DNA of 64,000 nucleotides, taken from assembly GCF_024170285.1 (NCBI RefSeq), contig NZ_JALJXV010000004.1:186001-250000 (forward strand), in the 5' to 3' direction. Made by a program: the position numbers and the translations under genes. This stretch comes from Natronocella acetinitrilica. Its GTDB lineage: Bacteria; Pseudomonadota; Gammaproteobacteria; Nitrococcales; Aquisalimonadaceae. The notes under the pieces were generated by a model. That model was not told the DNA's origin. It was given only the letters and a program-made list of their open reading frames with translations, and did not search any database. Shown here piece by piece: positions 19,558 through 28,333 of the stretch; position 1 is the stretch's first letter, and every line of letters starts with the position of its first letter.

Positions 19558-19998
19558 ATGGTCAAGGTCTACAGATCCAGCGTCATCAACGCACCCGCCG
19601 ATCGGGTCTGGCGGGTTGTACGGGACTTCAATGCCCTGCCGGAGTGGCATCCGGCGATCGCCGAGAGCCGAATCGAGCAGCATCATCCGTCGGACAAGGT
19701 GGGCTGTATTCGCAACTTTTCGTTGAAGGATGGTGGGCGCATCCGTGAACAACTGCTGGCCCTGTCGGATTTCGAGTTTACCTGCGTGTATTCCATCCTC
19801 GAGTCGCCCATGGGCGTCGATGACTACATCGCAACGTTGAAAGTCACCCCCATCACCGATGGCAACCGCTGCTTCATCGAGTGGTCGGCAGAGTTCGAGT
19901 GCGCCCCTGGCCGTGAGCGCGAGTTGTCGGAACTCGTCGGCAACAGCGTCTTTCAGGGCGGGTTCAATGCGCTGAAGGAACGGCTGGGCGGTCGCTGA
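19558..19998 (+). CDS. SRPBCC (START-like) family protein
   Basis: A 146-residue single-domain SRPBCC protein, a helix-grip fold with a deep hydrophobic pocket for ligands. Pattern: SSVINAPADRVWRVVRDFNALPEWHPAI at the N terminus, then VGCIRNFSLKDGGRIREQLLAL. It is clearly paralogous to the first 150 residues of the next protein (shared VGC-R-FSL-DGGRIREQLL-LSD), so the pair arose by tandem duplication. It starts 16 bases after the flotillin stop. Members are polyketide cyclases, lipid-transfer or ligand-binding proteins; which applies here is unknown. Confidence 0.84.
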   Translation: MVKVYRSSVINAPADRVWRVVRDFNALPEWHPAIAESRIEQHHPSDKVGCIRNFSLKDGGRIREQLLALSDFEFTCVYSILESPMGVDDYIATLKVTPITDGNRCFIEWSAEFECAPGRERELSELVGNSVFQGGFNALKERLGGR

Positions 19999-20001
19999 GC
20001 G

Positions 20002-21534
20002 ATGGGCGCACCTTTCGGTAAGCGGGTTACCGTCACCCGCAGTACGGTCATCAATGCACCGATCGACGTGGTGTGGGGTCTGATTCGGGACTTCAACGGT
20101 CATGATCGCTGGCATCCGGCGGTTGCCAGTAGCCGCATTGAGGACAACCGGCTTCCCGACGCGGTTGGTTGCGTGCGTGACTTCAGCCTGCAGGATGGTG
20201 GCCGTATTCGAGAGCAATTGCTGAGTCTGTCTGACCGGAATCACTGCTTCACCTACTGCATTCTTGAAGCACCGTTGCCCTTGAATGGCTACACATCCAC
20301 GGTGACTCTGAAGCCGGTGACCGATGGCGAGCAAACGTTTTGGCACTGGGAAGGTCGATTCCAGCCCCCGCCAGGTCTTGCCGACGAACTTGTAGAGATT
20401 GTCGGCGGCCAGATTTACGAGGCGGGTTTCGACGCCATTCGCCAACTGTTGGAGCGACGGCCAGCGGCTCGAACGGAGCCGGTGGAGCCTCCGACGCCAG
20501 CGAAACTGGTTCGAACGCCGGTATCAGTGGGTGCCGCCGTGTCCGGGCATGAGAGCGTACGCGGTCGCGGCATGATTGCCACCACCTACGGCGGTCCGGA
20601 GGTTTTCGCTTCGGAAGATGTCACCGCGCCGCCGCCGGAGCAGGGTCAGGTGCGGCTCCGGCACACTGTTATTGGCCTGAACTTCATTGATGTCTATTGC
20701 CGCTCGGGCTATTTCAAGCTGGCGGAGCCGCCCGCCATCCTCGGTATGGAGGCAGCAGGTGTTGTCATGGATGTGGGCGCTGGTGTCCGCCATCTCCGGG
20801 CCGGAGATCGGGTTGCCTATGCCTGTCCGCCACCAGGCGCCTATTGTGATGTCCGTACCATGGATGCGGCGCTTGTGGTGCCACTCCCTGACGCCGTGTC
20901 AGATGAAATGGCGGCGGCGGCAATGCTCAAGGGCATGTCTGCAGAGTTTCTGTTGCATCGGGTCCATGACGTACAGCCAGGCGAGGTCGTATTGGTGCAT
21001 GCGGCCGCTGGCGGCGTGGGTTCGCTGCTTTGCCAGTGGGCCGCATTGAAGGGCGCCACCGTGATCGGTACCGCCGGTACGCCGGAGAAGGCCCGGCGGG
21101 CCCAGGAGTTCGGGGCCCAGCATGTGATTGTCTATACAGAGGAGGATTTCGTTGCGCGGGTGCAGGCATTGACTGGAGGAAAGGGTGCCTCCGTCGTGTA
21201 TGACGCAGTGGGCGGAGACAATCTTGGAAAATCCTATGCGGCGCTGGCGGTGCGCGGGCATCTCGTCAGCTTTGGTCAGGCCTCCGGGCACATTGACCCC
21301 ATAGATATTGCCGAATATGCAGGAAAGTCTGCCACTATCAGTCGTCCCAATTTCGCACATTACGCCAGTACAACGGCGGACGTGATGTCCATGAGCGACC
21401 GGCTGTTTCCCCTGCTGGCAGATGGTCGACTCGGCGTCGAGATCGGCCATCGCTTCCGGCTCGAGCAGGTTGCCGAGGCCCATCGTCTCCTTGAGAGTCG
21501 CGGCACCACGGGTGCAACGATCCTGCTACCTTAG
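20002..21534 (+). CDS. SRPBCC domain fused to NADPH:quinone oxidoreductase (MDR)
   Basis: A 510-residue fusion. Residues 1 to about 155 are an SRPBCC domain closely similar to the preceding gene product. A Pro/Val-rich linker of about 30 residues follows. Residues about 188-510 are a medium-chain dehydrogenase/reductase of the quinone oxidoreductase type. The latter has a GroES-like part (VRLRHTVIGLNFIDVYCRSGYFK, ILGMEAAGVV) and a Rossmann domain with AAAGGVGSLLCQWA and GTAGTPEKARRA. The zinc-binding cysteines of alcohol dehydrogenases are absent, as in Qor proteins. The fusion may pass a pocket-bound hydrophobic intermediate to the reductase. It lies three bases after the upstream stop. Confidence 0.86.
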   Translation: MGAPFGKRVTVTRSTVINAPIDVVWGLIRDFNGHDRWHPAVASSRIEDNRLPDAVGCVRDFSLQDGGRIREQLLSLSDRNHCFTYCILEAPLPLNGYTSTVTLKPVTDGEQTFWHWEGRFQPPPGLADELVEIVGGQIYEAGFDAIRQLLERRPAARTEPVEPPTPAKLVRTPVSVGAAVSGHESVRGRGMIATTYGGPEVFASEDVTAPPPEQGQVRLRHTVIGLNFIDVYCRSGYFKLAEPPAILGMEAAGVVMDVGAGVRHLRAGDRVAYACPPPGAYCDVRTMDAALVVPLPDAVSDEMAAAAMLKGMSAEFLLHRVHDVQPGEVVLVHAAAGGVGSLLCQWAALKGATVIGTAGTPEKARRAQEFGAQHVIVYTEEDFVARVQALTGGKGASVVYDAVGGDNLGKSYAALAVRGHLVSFGQASGHIDPIDIAEYAGKSATISRPNFAHYASTTADVMSMSDRLFPLLADGRLGVEIGHRFRLEQVAEAHRLLESRGTTGATILLP

Positions 21535-21572
21535 GGGACACTAGCGGGCGCGGCTAAGCCGTGAGGAGACGA

Positions 21573-22448
21573 ATGACAGAGGCTGGCGAGATTCGACGCG
21601 TTGCCGTGACCGGCGGCGCCGGAAGGCTTGGCCGCTACGTGGTTGCAGAACTCGCAGCGCATGCCGACTTGCTGGTGGTTGATCAGCAGCATCCTGAACG
21701 CCTGCCGGACTGCGAGTTCCGGCAGGCCGATGTCACCGATCTTCAGGCCCTCAGGCACGCTTTTGCCGGTGTCGATGCGGTTATCCACCTGGCAGGGATC
21801 GATCTGGATTTCCCCCGCGGGCCGGAGGATTTCATTCAGGTCAACGCCATGGGTACCTGGAACGTGCTGCAGGCGGCTCGAGAGTGTGGTGCTCGCCGCG
21901 TGGTGCTCTGCTCCAGCGTCATGGCCTCCGGTTTGCCGGAAATGCGCGAGGATCACGCCCCCGCCTATCTGCCCATCGACGAGGATCACCCCGACCGGCC
22001 GGGCCACCCCTACGGTCTTAGCAAGCAGCTCGCCGAGATGATGGCGGGGAGTGTGCGAATCGGCGGCCCAATGCAGGTGCTCTGCCTGCGGCCCATGATG
22101 GTGTCCCTTCCCGAGAACATCCCGATTCTGCAGGCCAAGGCCGCCGATCCGACGACCCGTTGGACGTTCTCCCATATCGGGCCAGAGGACTGCGCCAGGG
22201 CGTTCCGCTGCGCGCTGTTCGCAACCGGTGTGCGTGACAGCATCTTCTACATCACCGCGCCGGACAGTTGCATTTGCGAGCCAACCCTTGGTTTTGCCGA
22301 GCGTGTCTTCGGTCGCTTGCCGGCATTGCGACGCCCGGATGTGTATGCCGCAAACCCCCGCGCCTCCTTGTTTGATGGGAGCCGGGCGCGGGAGCAGCTG
22401 GGTTTCGAGCCGGCGCAGGCCTGGAGCCAGCTCACCTCCGATCGGTAA
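21573..22448 (+). CDS. NAD-dependent epimerase/dehydratase (extended SDR)
   Basis: A 291-residue extended short-chain dehydrogenase. I choose ATG 21573 over GTG 21561 because AGGAGA lies at the correct distance. The NAD site is VTGGAGRLGRYV, the Asp acceptor region is VVDQQHPERL, the core strand is DAVIHLAGID, the catalytic Ser lies in VVLCSSVMAS, and the Tyr-Lys pair is HPYGLSKQLAE. Similar enzymes oxidise uronic acids or nucleotide sugars. It is the last gene of the 7.5-22.4 kb cluster; about 180 bases separate it from the LuxR-type regulator. Confidence 0.85.
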   Translation: MTEAGEIRRVAVTGGAGRLGRYVVAELAAHADLLVVDQQHPERLPDCEFRQADVTDLQALRHAFAGVDAVIHLAGIDLDFPRGPEDFIQVNAMGTWNVLQAARECGARRVVLCSSVMASGLPEMREDHAPAYLPIDEDHPDRPGHPYGLSKQLAEMMAGSVRIGGPMQVLCLRPMMVSLPENIPILQAKAADPTTRWTFSHIGPEDCARAFRCALFATGVRDSIFYITAPDSCICEPTLGFAERVFGRLPALRRPDVYAANPRASLFDGSRAREQLGFEPAQAWSQLTSDR

Positions 22449-22626
22449 TCGGTGCGCCAGTGGCCCTTGCCATCCTATCTTCCCGCTTGATCCCTGCTCA
22501 CGCCTCCTGCTAACTTCAAGTTATTGAGAGCCGTGGAAAAACGGCATTCCTGCCGATCTCGTCGCCGGTGACGCACAGCAAGGAGGGCTGAGCCGCGTCC
22601 GTTGGTGATTGGAAGACAGAGAGACG

Positions 22627-23574
22627 ATGCGACAGGACTTAAGTGGCAGTGTCAGCGAGTTCTTGCTACATGTGCACGATGCAAGCGCCCGCTTGGCACC
22701 GGAAGACTTTCAGATGTGGACACTGCGCGAATTGCAGCGCCACATCGATTTCGACTTCGCGATCTGGGGTGCCGGCGACGGCCACGACCGCCGGCTGCAT
22801 CGTGCCAGTGTGTACAACCAGGTGGAAACACTGTTCCAGACCTGGGAGCCGGTTAAGAACGAAGACGGTTACGCCGATCTCGTGATTGGCAATACCGGGA
22901 AGACCTGGACGCTGAGCCAGGTGCCCAACGTCTTTCGCACCCGAGCGTACAATGAGCACTGGCGGCTCTACGATGCGAGAGAAATGCTCTCCACCATGCA
23001 GGTCGATCCGGTCACCGGCCTTCACGTATTTGTTACCCTGTCCAGGGATCGTCTCGAACGGCGCTTTACCGAACCGGAGCGCCGCTTCAAGAACCTGGTG
23101 ACCAAACACCTGTTTGTCGCGGCGCGCCACAATGACCAGGCACAACTCGGTCGAACCGGCGCGCCTGCTGCACTTATCGATCATCTTGGCCATGTGCATG
23201 CCAGCCTCCCCGGTTTCATCGAACTCATCGTCGACGAATGGGGGGCAGCGGCAGGTCGCCGATTGCCGCGGGCGGCCGCGCAGGACTTGTGGCAGCGAGG
23301 ACATCACGAAGCCCTGGGTCTGCATCTTGATGCCGAACCGGCCGGCACCCGGTTACTGGTGCGGGCGCGTCGCCGCGCAGCCCTGCCGCCATCGTTGAGT
23401 CGGCGGGAGCTGGAGGTCGCCTGGGCCTACGCCAATGGCAAGAGCCAGAAGATGGTGGCGCGGGAACTCGACATCTCGCCCACTACCGTGCATACGCATT
23501 TGCGCCGCATCTACCAGAAACTCGGCGTCACCGACAAGGGCGCACTTGCCCTTTGGCTCACCAGACATGGTTGA
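22627..23574 (+). CDS. LuxR-family transcriptional regulator with GAF-like N terminus
   Basis: A 315-residue regulator with a C-terminal LuxR/FixJ helix-turn-helix (SRRELEVAWAYANGKSQKMVARELDISPTTVHTHLRRIYQKLGV, about residues 257-300). The N-terminal 250 residues have no receiver domain or recognised autoinducer motif and resemble a degenerate GAF-type sensor. I start at ATG 22627; an in-frame TTG at 22609 is possible. Its end overlaps the start of the GGDEF-EAL gene by eight bases, so the two form a signalling pair. It could also control the catabolic cluster that ends 180 bases upstream. Confidence 0.8.
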   Translation: MRQDLSGSVSEFLLHVHDASARLAPEDFQMWTLRELQRHIDFDFAIWGAGDGHDRRLHRASVYNQVETLFQTWEPVKNEDGYADLVIGNTGKTWTLSQVPNVFRTRAYNEHWRLYDAREMLSTMQVDPVTGLHVFVTLSRDRLERRFTEPERRFKNLVTKHLFVAARHNDQAQLGRTGAPAALIDHLGHVHASLPGFIELIVDEWGAAAGRRLPRAAAQDLWQRGHHEALGLHLDAEPAGTRLLVRARRRAALPPSLSRRELEVAWAYANGKSQKMVARELDISPTTVHTHLRRIYQKLGVTDKGALALWLTRHG

Positions 23575-26209
23575 CTGCTTGATCATGACCCCCGTCGATA
23601 CAACCGGCAGCAGCCCAAGTTTGCTGACGGCTGATGCCCAACTTTTGCGCGACCTGACAACGACGATCCCTGGCGCGATCTTCCGGTTTCGACGTGATGC
23701 CGATGGTGAGTTCCACATCGAGAGCATGAGTGAGGGGCTACGGCGAATCACTGGAGTCCCCGACAATATCGATCTGACAGATCTGCGCGGATGGATTTCC
23801 CGCATTCCCCTTGAGCATGTAGAGCCCTATCTGCAAAGCATCGATGCTTCCGCCAGGAGCCTGACCCCCTGGAGTCACGAATGGCCGATCGACGTGCCGA
23901 AAGGCCGAATCTGGTTGCAGGGGTTGTCCCAACCCCATCAGGCCGACGATGGCAGCGTTATCTGGAATGGTCTGCTGCTCGATGTCACCCGCCGCAAACG
24001 CGCCGAAGAGGAGCGCATGCGGGTGGAAACCGACTACCGCTCCATCTTCGAGAACACCACCGAAGGTATTTTCCGCTCCTCCCCAGATGGTCGACTGCTC
24101 GACGCGAACGCACCTCTGGCGCGCATGCACGGGTTTTCCACCAAGGAAGAATTGCTCGAAGCCGTGAACGACCTGGCAAAGGACTACTACGTGCATCCGG
24201 AAGACCGCACCACCATCCTGGAGGTGCTGAACCGCGATGGCCATGTCGAAGGCTTCGAAGCGGAAGTCTATCGCATCGGGACCGGTGGACGCTTTCGTCA
24301 GCAGGAGAACGCCCGCGTTATCCGGGATGCCGCCGGCGAGGTGCTCTACTACCAGGGTACCGTCCGAGATGTAACCGAGGAGTACCAGGCCCACCGGCTT
24401 GCGAGTCGTCGCGCCGAGATTCTCGAACTCATCGCCCGTGATGCGCCGCTGGAGAGCGTGCTCAAGCAGGTCATACGCGTTGTCGAGGAGTATCGGGAGG
24501 GCTATACGGTGGCTGTCGTCCTGCAACGGCAGGTCGGCCTGGAGATTGCGGCGGCGCCCAATCTGCCCTCGCGATGCTGTCACACCATTGATTGCCGTGC
24601 TCCGGAGGAGGTCGGCGGAGCGATCGCTGCGGCAATCGCCTCCGGTGGCATCCGGCTGCAAACGGATGTCGGTCGTGTCGACGACAGTCCGCTGCAGATT
24701 TCCATGCGGGAGGTTGGGTTCTCGGCACTGCTGGCAACCCCGATCAAGGACAGCGAGGGTACGGTCCTTGGGTTGTTGGCTGCGTTTTCGACGGTAGTGA
24801 ATGCCTTCGGCGATGACGTGCGTGGGGTACTGAGGGAACTGGCGCAGATCACCGCCATTGCCCTGGAGCAACAGCGCCTTGCAGCCCGGTTGTTCGAGCA
24901 GGCGCATTTCGACGCACTCACCGGTTTACCGAATCGCGTGCTCATGGAAGACCGCATGAATCAGGTCATGCGCGAGGCGCGCCGGCGTGGATGCAGTGCG
25001 GCAATCATGTTGCTGGATCTCGACGAATTCAAACTGGTCAATGACACCCTGGGCCATGATGCCGGTGATGCGTTGCTGCAGCAGGTGTCGGTGCGGCTCA
25101 GGGCCTGCGTGCGGCAATCCGATACGGTGGCAAGATTCGGTGGGGATGAGTTCGTCCTCATTCAGCCGTTCGGTGATGACGGCGACGATCCGCGTGGGGG
25201 AGCTGAACGCGTCCTGGAAACACTGAACGAGCCCTTCCTCATCGACGGGCGGCAGGTGTCGGCGCGCCCCAGCATCGGGATCGCCCTCTACCCCCAGGAT
25301 GGCCATACCGTGGCGCAACTGATCCGTGCTGCGGACACGGCGATGTACGTTGCCAAGCAGGGTGGCAAGAACCAGTATCGATTCTTCGATGAGTCCATGA
25401 ATCTCGCCGTGAATGAGCGGTTGCGGCTGGAGCGTGAGTTGCGCGATGCGCTGCAGGCCGGCTTGTTGAGTTTGTGCTTTCAACCACGTGTCTCCCTTCA
25501 AGACGGTTCCATTGCCGGCGCGGAAGCCCTGTTGCGTTGGCAGCATCCGGAACGGGGTTTGCTGATGCCCGCGGATTTCCTGCCCGTGGCCGAGCAGGCG
25601 GGACTGATGCCGGAACTCGACCGTCATGTGCTTGCGCTGGTAATGAGGCAGTTCGCCGCCTGGTCAGGCACCGCCGCTGCGCTGACCTTTTCAATGCAGT
25701 TGTCCGCGGAGACCCTCGCGCGACGCAATGTGGGTGATGAGCTCGGGGCTTTCATCGCGGAGTCGTGTCCGACAGGAATGCTGCTGGAGCTTGAGATCAC
25801 CGAGAGCGCCCTGCTGCAGGACGCTGACCGCGCAGCCGGTGAACTTGAAGCGCTGCGCAAGCACTGTCCTGACTTGCGGCTCGCGCTGGGTGGCTTCGGC
25901 GCCGGCTACTCCTCACTGCGCAACCTGGCGAAACTGCCCATCGAGACGTTGAAGATCGACCGGTCCTTCGTGGCCGATCTGGGGCAAGCGGATAAACGGC
26001 GCATCGTGGAGCCCATCATCCGGGCCATATGCGACCTTGGCAGCAGCCTGAGCCTTTGGGTGGTTGCTGACGGCGTCGAAACCGCCGAACAGCAGCGACG
26101 CTTGCTGGCCCTTGGGTGCGATCGCGGGCAGGGCCTCCTATTCGAGCAACAGGAATCGCCGGCGGATTTTCAGAGTCTGTTTGAATCCGGCGCGACCTTT
26201 CCCCGATGA
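23567..26209 (+). CDS. PAS-PAS-GAF-GGDEF-EAL cyclic-di-GMP protein, EAL degenerate
   Basis: About 880 residues: PAS 1 (about 20-150), PAS 2 with PAC (about 155-275; FENTTEGIFRSSPDG), GAF (about 285-440), GGDEF (about 447-615) and EAL (about 630-875). The cyclase site is intact (FGGDEF near residue 524) and an inhibitory RxxD site (RQSD) lies five residues before it, so diguanylate cyclase activity is expected. The phosphodiesterase part keeps EALLRW, but DDFGTGYSSL has become GGFGAGYSSL (near 775), the usual metal-binding Asn is Gln (FSMQLSAE) and VAEGVE is VADGVE. Hydrolysis is therefore unlikely. Start is ATG 23567 or 23585; neither has a strong ribosome site. It is coupled to the LuxR gene. 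Confidence 0.88.
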   Translation: MVDCLIMTPVDTTGSSPSLLTADAQLLRDLTTTIPGAIFRFRRDADGEFHIESMSEGLRRITGVPDNIDLTDLRGWISRIPLEHVEPYLQSIDASARSLTPWSHEWPIDVPKGRIWLQGLSQPHQADDGSVIWNGLLLDVTRRKRAEEERMRVETDYRSIFENTTEGIFRSSPDGRLLDANAPLARMHGFSTKEELLEAVNDLAKDYYVHPEDRTTILEVLNRDGHVEGFEAEVYRIGTGGRFRQQENARVIRDAAGEVLYYQGTVRDVTEEYQAHRLASRRAEILELIARDAPLESVLKQVIRVVEEYREGYTVAVVLQRQVGLEIAAAPNLPSRCCHTIDCRAPEEVGGAIAAAIASGGIRLQTDVGRVDDSPLQISMREVGFSALLATPIKDSEGTVLGLLAAFSTVVNAFGDDVRGVLRELAQITAIALEQQRLAARLFEQAHFDALTGLPNRVLMEDRMNQVMREARRRGCSAAIMLLDLDEFKLVNDTLGHDAGDALLQQVSVRLRACVRQSDTVARFGGDEFVLIQPFGDDGDDPRGGAERVLETLNEPFLIDGRQVSARPSIGIALYPQDGHTVAQLIRAADTAMYVAKQGGKNQYRFFDESMNLAVNERLRLERELRDALQAGLLSLCFQPRVSLQDGSIAGAEALLRWQHPERGLLMPADFLPVAEQAGLMPELDRHVLALVMRQFAAWSGTAAALTFSMQLSAETLARRNVGDELGAFIAESCPTGMLLELEITESALLQDADRAAGELEALRKHCPDLRLALGGFGAGYSSLRNLAKLPIETLKIDRSFVADLGQADKRRIVEPIIRAICDLGSSLSLWVVADGVETAEQQRRLLALGCDRGQGLLFEQQESPADFQSLFESGATFPR

Positions 26210-26313
26210 GTTGCTGGTAGCCGGTCCCGCGAAGCGACTCAACAAGCTGTTCGGCGACGATGTACAGCAGCGCGTACAATGGAAGAAATTCATCACGCAG
26301 AACTCGAAACCCC

Positions 26314-28089
26314 GTGGCATCAGATAACAGCATTCCCTCAGATTTCAGAAGCTTTGGTCTCGCCGAACCACTCCTGACTGCCCTGGATCAGGCCGGCTAT
26401 GAGGCACCCACAGCCATTCAGGCTCAGAGCATTCCTCCGTTGATGACGGGGCAGGATTTGCTTGGTCAGGCGCAGACCGGCACTGGCAAGACCGCAGCGT
26501 TTGCCCTGCCGATGCTCTCGCGCCTGGACCTGACCCGTCGTGAGCCCCAGGTTCTGGTGCTGGCGCCGACCCGTGAACTGGCCATCCAGGTCGCCGAGGC
26601 TTTTCAGACCTACGCCAGGAATCTACCTGGTTTCCATGTGCTGGCCGTGTACGGGGGGCAGGAGTACGCCATACAGCTCAAGCAGTTGCGCCGTGGTGCG
26701 CATGTGGTCGTGGGGACGCCTGGCCGAGTCATGGATCACATGCGTCGGGGAACCCTGAAGCTGGACGCCTTGTTCGCCCTGGTGTTGGACGAGGCCGACG
26801 AAATGCTGCGCATGGGCTTCATCGACGATGTCGAATGGATCCTGGAGCAGACCCCGGAAAACCGTCAGGTTGCGCTGTTCTCCGCGACCATGCCCGATGT
26901 CATCCGCCGGGTTGCCCGGATGCACTTACGCAACCCTCTGGAAGTGCGGATCGCCTCATCCACCACCACCGTCAAGACCATTCGCCAGCGCTACTGGCGG
27001 GTCAGCGGGCTGCACAAGCTGGACGCCCTGTCACGGGTGCTGGAGGCGGAGCCCTTTGACGCCGCGCTGGTGTTCGTGCGCACCAAGACGTCCACCGTCG
27101 ATCTGGCGGAGAAGCTCACCGCACGCGGTTATGCCTGCGAAGCGCTGAACGGTGATGTGCCCCAGAAGTTGCGGGAACGCACGGTTGAGCGATTGAAAAA
27201 CGGCCAGCTGGATGTGGTCATCGCCACCGATGTCGCCGCCCGGGGGCTCGACGTGGAGCGGATCAGTCACGTCATCAATTACGATATCCCCAACGATACC
27301 GAGTCCTACGTGCATCGGATCGGCCGCACCGGACGGGCCGGACGCAGCGGTGAGGCGATCCTCTTCGTGGCTCCAAGGGAGCAGCGCATGCTGCAGGCAA
27401 TCGAGCGGGCCACCCGTCAGCCCATCGAACGGATGGGTATGCCCAGCGCCGACGATGTGAACGAGCAGCGAATCGCACGCTTCCAGCAACGCATCAGCGA
27501 TACCCTTGCCGGGGAAGATCTCGAGTTCTACCTGCGCCTTATCTCCGATTACGTGCGTGACCAGGAAGTGGACCCTGTGCGGGTAGCCGCAGCGCTGGCA
27601 AGGATGGCGCAGGGTGAAACACCGTTCCTGCTCCCGGAGTCTTTGCCCCCGGTCCGGGAGAAAACGGAGCGTGATGCCGGAGCGCCACGCAAGCGCGCCC
27701 AGCATGCCCCCAATTCCGCCGCCGATATACGCCCGCTGAAAGATCATCCGGAGATCGTCCTTGCGCGATACGTGGTGGACGTGGGTTACGAACACGGCGT
27801 CAAGCCGGGAAACCTGGTTGGCGCCATCGCCAACGAGGCCGGAATCGACAGCAGCTACATCGGTGGCATTGACATCAATGACTCCCAGGCAACCGTGGAT
27901 CTTCCAGCCGACATTCCCGACGAGTTGCTCAAGCACCTGAAAACGGTGTGGGTGTGCGGCCGTCGGCTTGGCCTGCGTCGTCTGGGAGAGTCGCCGCCAA
28001 AGGCGGCGGCAAGCAAGCGCCAGACAGGTCCTGCGGCAAAGCCTGCGCAGCGGGCCAAGCGCAAGCGTAGCCCAGGGCGCAAGGCCTGA
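26314..28089 (+). CDS. deaD: DEAD-box RNA helicase (DeaD/CsdA type)
   Basis: A 591-residue ATP-dependent RNA helicase. I prefer GTG 26314 (MASDNSIPSDFRSFGL) because the Q motif begins soon after; an upstream in-frame ATG 26260 would add 18 atypical residues. Motifs are Q motif (FGLAEPLLTAL...PTAIQAQSIP), I (AQTGTGKT, 53-60), Ia (APTRELAIQ), II (LDEADEML), III (FSATMP), IV (ALVFVRTKT), V (ATDVAARGLDVE) and VI (HRIGRTGRAG). A DbpA/DeaD RNA-binding domain (VDVGYEHGVKPGNLVGAIANEAG) and a Lys/Arg-rich tail follow. TACAAT at 26275-26280 could be its -10 element. The role is in ribosome assembly and RNA remodelling, especially in the cold. Confidence 0.93.
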   Translation: MASDNSIPSDFRSFGLAEPLLTALDQAGYEAPTAIQAQSIPPLMTGQDLLGQAQTGTGKTAAFALPMLSRLDLTRREPQVLVLAPTRELAIQVAEAFQTYARNLPGFHVLAVYGGQEYAIQLKQLRRGAHVVVGTPGRVMDHMRRGTLKLDALFALVLDEADEMLRMGFIDDVEWILEQTPENRQVALFSATMPDVIRRVARMHLRNPLEVRIASSTTTVKTIRQRYWRVSGLHKLDALSRVLEAEPFDAALVFVRTKTSTVDLAEKLTARGYACEALNGDVPQKLRERTVERLKNGQLDVVIATDVAARGLDVERISHVINYDIPNDTESYVHRIGRTGRAGRSGEAILFVAPREQRMLQAIERATRQPIERMGMPSADDVNEQRIARFQQRISDTLAGEDLEFYLRLISDYVRDQEVDPVRVAAALARMAQGETPFLLPESLPPVREKTERDAGAPRKRAQHAPNSAADIRPLKDHPEIVLARYVVDVGYEHGVKPGNLVGAIANEAGIDSSYIGGIDINDSQATVDLPADIPDELLKHLKTVWVCGRRLGLRRLGESPPKAAASKRQTGPAAKPAQRAKRKRSPGRKA

Positions 28090-28137
28090 TTCTGTCGGCT
28101 TCTGCCCCGCGCCTGGAAGACATCGGGTATCCAGGGC

Positions 28138-28166
28138 TTGGCCAAGCAGATTCGAGGTTGTAGACT
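28138..28166 (+). promoter_or_regulatory. Putative tRNA-Val promoter
   Basis: TTGGCC (28138-28143) and TAGACT (28161-28166) with a 17-base spacer, 18 bases before the tRNA. It places transcription start about ten bases upstream of the mature 5' end, as usual for tRNA genes. Confidence 0.5.
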
Positions 28167-28183
28167 ATGCCAGCTTCAACGAC

Positions 28184-28260
28184 AGGCGCGTAGCTCAGCT
28201 GGTTAGAGCACCACCTTGACATGGTGGGGGTCGTTGGTTCGAGTCCAATCGCGCCTACCA
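28184..28260 (+). tRNA. tRNA-Val (GAC)
   Basis: A 77-nt cloverleaf with acceptor stem AGGCGCG / CGCGCCT, discriminator A and encoded CCA. The D arm is TAGCTCAGCTGGTTAGAGCA, the anticodon stem is CCACC/GGTGG with anticodon GAC, and the T arm is TTGGTTCGAGTCCAA. The layout closely matches enterobacterial tRNA-Val(GAC). Confidence 0.96.
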
Positions 28261-28268
28261 GACAGATC

Positions 28269-28302
28269 AAGGGCTTACGGTTAATCCGTGAGCCCTTTTT
28301 TT
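28269..28302 (+). terminator. Rho-independent terminator after tRNA-Val
   Basis: A 12-bp stem (AAGGGCTTACGG / CCGTGAGCCCTT, one T-G pair), 5-base loop TTAAT and a run of T residues to 28302. It lies nine bases after the tRNA CCA end. Confidence 0.9.
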
Positions 28303-28333
28303 CGCCCGAAACAGTTGGCAATGAGGCAAAAGC

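Noticed and set aside
19294-20445. 383-codon minus-strand ORF
   Set aside because: It overlaps flotillin and both SRPBCC genes on the other strand; composition is typical of antisense frames.
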